64,000 bases of DNA, from positions 24,071 to 88,070 of the forward strand of contig CAMKRS010000006.1 of NCBI GenBank assembly GCA_946415245.1, in the 5' to 3' direction. Positions 61,548-64,000 of the stretch are shown one piece after another (the stretch's first letter is position 1; each line of letters begins with the position of its first letter). Under the pieces are notes generated by a model. That model worked only from the letters and a program-made list of their open reading frames with translations, was not told the origin of the DNA and searched no databases. The stretch is from an uncultured Prevotella sp. (GTDB lineage Bacteria > Bacteroidota > Bacteroidia > Bacteroidales > Bacteroidaceae). Both the position numbers and the translations under genes were made by a program.

Positions 61548-63266
61548 TCAGTCTTTTAAGTTCTTTTTTCTCTCATCAGCCTTACGGAGGGCGATGTCAT
61601 AAGCCTCTTCATAGAACTTGATGAACTCACTCCACAGAGCTTTCTTCGACAACTGGCTGGCATGCTTACGGGCATCATCCACCTGTTTCTTCGTAAAGGC
61701 AGAAAACTCAGCCACCGTATCCTTGATGATGTCGGCCACCTCGGAATAGTTATAGTCCGTACGATGGATCACCTTCACACCATCCTGAATCTCACCATAC
61801 TTGCCAAATACCGAATTAGCCCAAAGGCCAAAGCCAGCCAGATCGGTGGTGATGCAAGGCACCTTGAAAGCCACAGCCTCCAACGGGGTGTAACCCCAAG
61901 GCTCGTAATACGAGGGATAGATGCAGAGGTCATTGCCCAACACGATATCGTAATAGCTCATGTTCAGGATACCGTCCTTGCCATCAAGATAACAAGGCAG
62001 GAAGATCACCTTCACGCGCTCATCCTTACGATTGTGCATATCGTAGTACTTCATCATACCCAGCACATTATCGTGGCTCATATTATGGAGCCAATGCGTC
62101 ACCTGAGGCACCTCGAGAGGAGTATCGAATTTCGGAGCACTCTGATTACTCGGAGTATTCTGAATCTTCTGAAGACGCTCCTGCAAATCCTTTCTGGGCT
62201 CACCTACCCAACCAGGCACTTCTATGAAGGCTACCACCTTCTTCTTCAGGTCTTTCTCACGCAACAGACGATTCATAGCCTCCACAAACACGTCAATACC
62301 CTTGTTTCGGAATTCATAGCGGCCTGAGGTTGACACAATCAACGTATCATCATCCAGTTGCTCACCTAGCAGAGCATTCGCCACATCCAACAGACGTTTG
62401 CGAGCAGCCTTGCGCTTACGGGTGAACTGTGCAGCGGAAGGCACAAAACTATCGTCAAAACCATTAGGCAACACCACGTCGACAGGCTTATCCAACAGTT
62501 CTACACACTCTTTGGCAGTAATATCGCTGACCGTTGTGAAGCAGTCTACATGGTGAGCCGTCTGCTTTTCGATAGAGTGCTTACTCTCCATATTCAGTTC
62601 TCCAGCCATCTGATCACCGTTATAAGCAAACAGATAGTCATAGAGGGGTTTCATATTTCCGGCTATCGAACGACCAATACTCGTGGCATGAGTAGTGAAG
62701 ATGGTGCCGATCTGAGGGAGTTTGTTGTTAATGTAAAGAGCACCAAGGCCACACATCCATTCATTGGCGTGATAGATCACCTGCTGCTTAGCGTTGAGAT
62801 AGTGATGGTAGAAACTCTCAACAACGAGAGCAGCAGCATACGAGAACATCGAGGCCTCGTCATAGTCGCCATAGGCGTGCAGCGAGTCTACACTGTACTT
62901 CTCCCACAGCCAACCGTAAATCTCATTCTTCTTCTCAAAATATGGCATAAAGTCTACCAAGATGGCGATGGGTTCTCCTGGCACCGTCCAGCGCCCTACC
63001 CTTACCTGAAGGCCGTTCTCCTTAGCCTCCCATTGCCAATCGGCAAAGAGAGACTGGTCCTCCCTGAAATAGGGGCTTTCCTCCTTCGTGTAGTTACCGT
63101 CCTCCCGTTTCCATAAACCTGGGCCGATAAATATCACTTTATCCTGATGTGCCTCCTGCAGGGTCTTGGCACGTGTCGAAAGGACTGTATAGATTCCACC
63201 TACTTTATTACATACTTCCCAACTCGATTCAAAAATGTAGTCGGGCTTCAAAAGACATTTTACCAT
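61548..63266 (-). CDS. Glycogen synthase (GT3, eukaryotic-like)
   Basis: A 572-residue GT3-type glycogen synthase, the UDP-glucose-using family of animals and fungi rather than the GT5 GlgA common in bacteria; Bacteroidota characteristically carry it. Key parts are FESSWEVCNKVGGIYTVLSTRA near the N-terminus, FTTHATSIGRS, TTVSDITAKE, NGFD, SGRYEFRNKGIDVFVEA and the donor-site EPWGYTPLEA. The promoter is a minus-strand TACCTTTG (63287-63294). Shares an operon with the phosphorylase. Confidence 0.95.
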   Translation of the reverse strand: MVKCLLKPDYIFESSWEVCNKVGGIYTVLSTRAKTLQEAHQDKVIFIGPGLWKREDGNYTKEESPYFREDQSLFADWQWEAKENGLQVRVGRWTVPGEPIAILVDFMPYFEKKNEIYGWLWEKYSVDSLHAYGDYDEASMFSYAAALVVESFYHHYLNAKQQVIYHANEWMCGLGALYINNKLPQIGTIFTTHATSIGRSIAGNMKPLYDYLFAYNGDQMAGELNMESKHSIEKQTAHHVDCFTTVSDITAKECVELLDKPVDVVLPNGFDDSFVPSAAQFTRKRKAARKRLLDVANALLGEQLDDDTLIVSTSGRYEFRNKGIDVFVEAMNRLLREKDLKKKVVAFIEVPGWVGEPRKDLQERLQKIQNTPSNQSAPKFDTPLEVPQVTHWLHNMSHDNVLGMMKYYDMHNRKDERVKVIFLPCYLDGKDGILNMSYYDIVLGNDLCIYPSYYEPWGYTPLEAVAFKVPCITTDLAGFGLWANSVFGKYGEIQDGVKVIHRTDYNYSEVADIIKDTVAEFSAFTKKQVDDARKHASQLSKKALWSEFIKFYEEAYDIALRKADERKKNLKD

Positions 63267-63286
63267 CGTTATAATTATAAACGGTG

Positions 63287-63378
63287 CAAAGGTACTTAAA
63301 AAAAACTAAAAACCGACCTTCTTTTCCAACTATTTTATGTTCGATTTGCGATTTATTGATTTAGATTTGGTATCTTTG
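63287..63378. promoter_or_regulatory. Divergent promoters of glycogen synthase and the 63398 gene
   Basis: Minus-strand TACCTTTG (63287-63294) and plus-strand TATCTTTG (63371-63378). Confidence 0.75.
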
Positions 63379-63397
63379 CCCCCAAAATGAGTTCAGC

Positions 63398-63829
63398 ATG
63401 AGAAAAACTTGTCTTATAATCATTGCTTTATGGCTGACTATCAACGTCTTCGCCGAGCAGAAGGACAGTACGACATTCCGCGCGTACCTATATAATAATG
63501 AGTATGATGTCTATTTGAAGATCAACTTCTACGACGAGGATATCAAGGTACCTGGACAGGAGCTCTATGGCACCCTGCCTGGCTATCTCGGCAAAAAGAA
63601 CAATTCCTTCTGCTGGGTCATCACTTCTGCCAAGATCAAGGATAAGAAGACGGCTACGATGAATCTCATCAACGACTACGGTTCTGAGGACCTCACCGCT
63701 ACCCTTACGCGGAAGAACGACTCCATTTACATTCTCAAACAAGAGAGCGGTTCCACCCTCAAAGTGCCCAAGAACGGCAAATGGCAGAAGATACCGAAGA
63801 CCATAGAACTCAAACGCAGGAAACAATAA
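63398..63829 (+). CDS. Exported protein of unknown function
   Basis: A 143-residue protein with a signal peptide (RKTCLIIIALWLTINVFAEQ, cleavage near residue 19). The mature part is probably a small beta barrel or sandwich (TFRAYLYNNEYDVYLKINFYDEDIKVPGQELYG, TATMNLINDYGSEDLTATLTRKNDSIYILKQ) with a basic C-terminus (ELKRRKQ). Not recognised. Single-gene unit; start 20 bases after its -7 element. Confidence 0.7.
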   Translation: MRKTCLIIIALWLTINVFAEQKDSTTFRAYLYNNEYDVYLKINFYDEDIKVPGQELYGTLPGYLGKKNNSFCWVITSAKIKDKKTATMNLINDYGSEDLTATLTRKNDSIYILKQESGSTLKVPKNGKWQKIPKTIELKRRKQ

Positions 63830-63862
63830 AAAAAACAGGTGCCATCACGATGACGGCACCTG
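63826..63862 (-). terminator. Terminator of the rplT unit
   Basis: A 12-bp stem with one mismatch (CAGGTGCCGTCA / TGATGGCACCTG), 3-nt loop, with a long T-run on the minus strand side (TTTTTTTTATT). Confidence 0.9.
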
Positions 63863-63883
63863 CTTTATTCTTGAAGGATTTGT

Positions 63884-64000
63884 TTACTTCACCTTCTCCA
63901 CGATGGCCTTGAAAGCCTCGGGATTGTTCATGGCGAGGTCAGCGAGCACCTTGCGGTTAATCTCGATACCAGCCTTGGTGAGCTTGCCCATCAGGACACT
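63884..64000 (-). CDS. rplT: 50S ribosomal protein L20, C-terminal end only
   Basis: The last 38 residues of bL20: [20 protein letters not shown] then [18 protein letters not shown]. The gene continues past the right edge of the window. L20 binds 23S rRNA early in 50S assembly. The frame is open to the edge and the stop lies before a strong minus-strand terminator, so this is the end of the (probably infC-rpmI-)rplT unit. Confidence 0.93.
   Translation of the reverse strand, partial: SVLMGKLTKAGIEINRKVLADLAMNNPEAFKAIVEKVK

Overview
The window is chromosomal DNA from a Bacteroidota bacterium, most likely a gut or rumen Prevotella-type organism. The evidence is the promoter style (TTTG, 19-21 bases, then TAnnTTTG, nearly always TATCTTTGCA or TAACTTTGCA), the general lack of Shine-Dalgarno sequences, Bacteroidota-only families (Porin_10, DUF4468, GH97, a Nudix-type AraR, GT3 glycogen synthase, smalltalk protein) and the sugar-utilisation content. 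No rRNA, tRNA, CRISPR array or insertion-sequence transposase was seen.

Layout. 1-12.6 kb is housekeeping: the 3' part of uvrB, a DUF4468/small-membrane-protein/porin trio joined by ATGA overlaps, menA, an HD protein, an RluA-type pseudouridine synthase, an asymmetric ABC-F ATPase, grpE-dnaJ and folC. 12.7-25.7 kb handles galactose and arabinose: a cytosolic mutarotase, a sugar MFS importer and galactokinase, then a lipoprotein mutarotase, a Na+/sugar symporter, AraR, AraD, AraA, AraB and a HAD phosphatase on one strand. Two four-helix-bundle genes sit inside the ara run. 25.7-32.5 kb is an AT-richer accessory stretch of lipoproteins, a serpin, a surface-repeat protein and immunity-like proteins. 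32.5-39.0 kb is a phage-derived-looking locus: primase/P-loop protein, lysozyme and unknowns facing an HU-like protein and a smalltalk peptide. 39.1-47.3 kb returns to plant polysaccharide use (CE7 esterase, GH51, GH97) followed by transketolase and RpiB. 47.3-64 kb holds a lipoprotein, HU, a 29-residue ribosomal-type protein, RNase G, a glycosyltransferase, a hybrid histidine kinase, a fabD-amylase operon, ThiE-like and Prs proteins, glycogen phosphorylase and synthase, and the 3' end of rplT.

How it works together. GH51 (arabinofuranosidase), GH97 (predicted alpha-galactosidase) and the esterase would release arabinose and galactose from hemicellulose or pectin side chains. The mutarotases and transporters bring the sugars in. 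GalK and AraABD send them to sugar phosphates, and transketolase plus RpiB feed the pentose phosphates on. The distal glycogen genes store excess glucose.

Most unusual features. (1) Short tandem-repeat arrays (units of 7 or 11 bp) occupy many gene junctions. Four pairs are inverted with the same polarity, and two of those pairs each enclose a four-helix-bundle gene, which looks like a small undescribed mobile element. (2) Such arrays have become coding, supplying signal-peptide cores and protein tails. (3) A 58-bp array-plus-promoter cassette is duplicated upstream of unrelated genes. (4) A REP-type palindrome lies inside the primase gene, one of at least seven in the window. (5) Two lipoprotein genes share an about 70-nt leader with a covarying hairpin.
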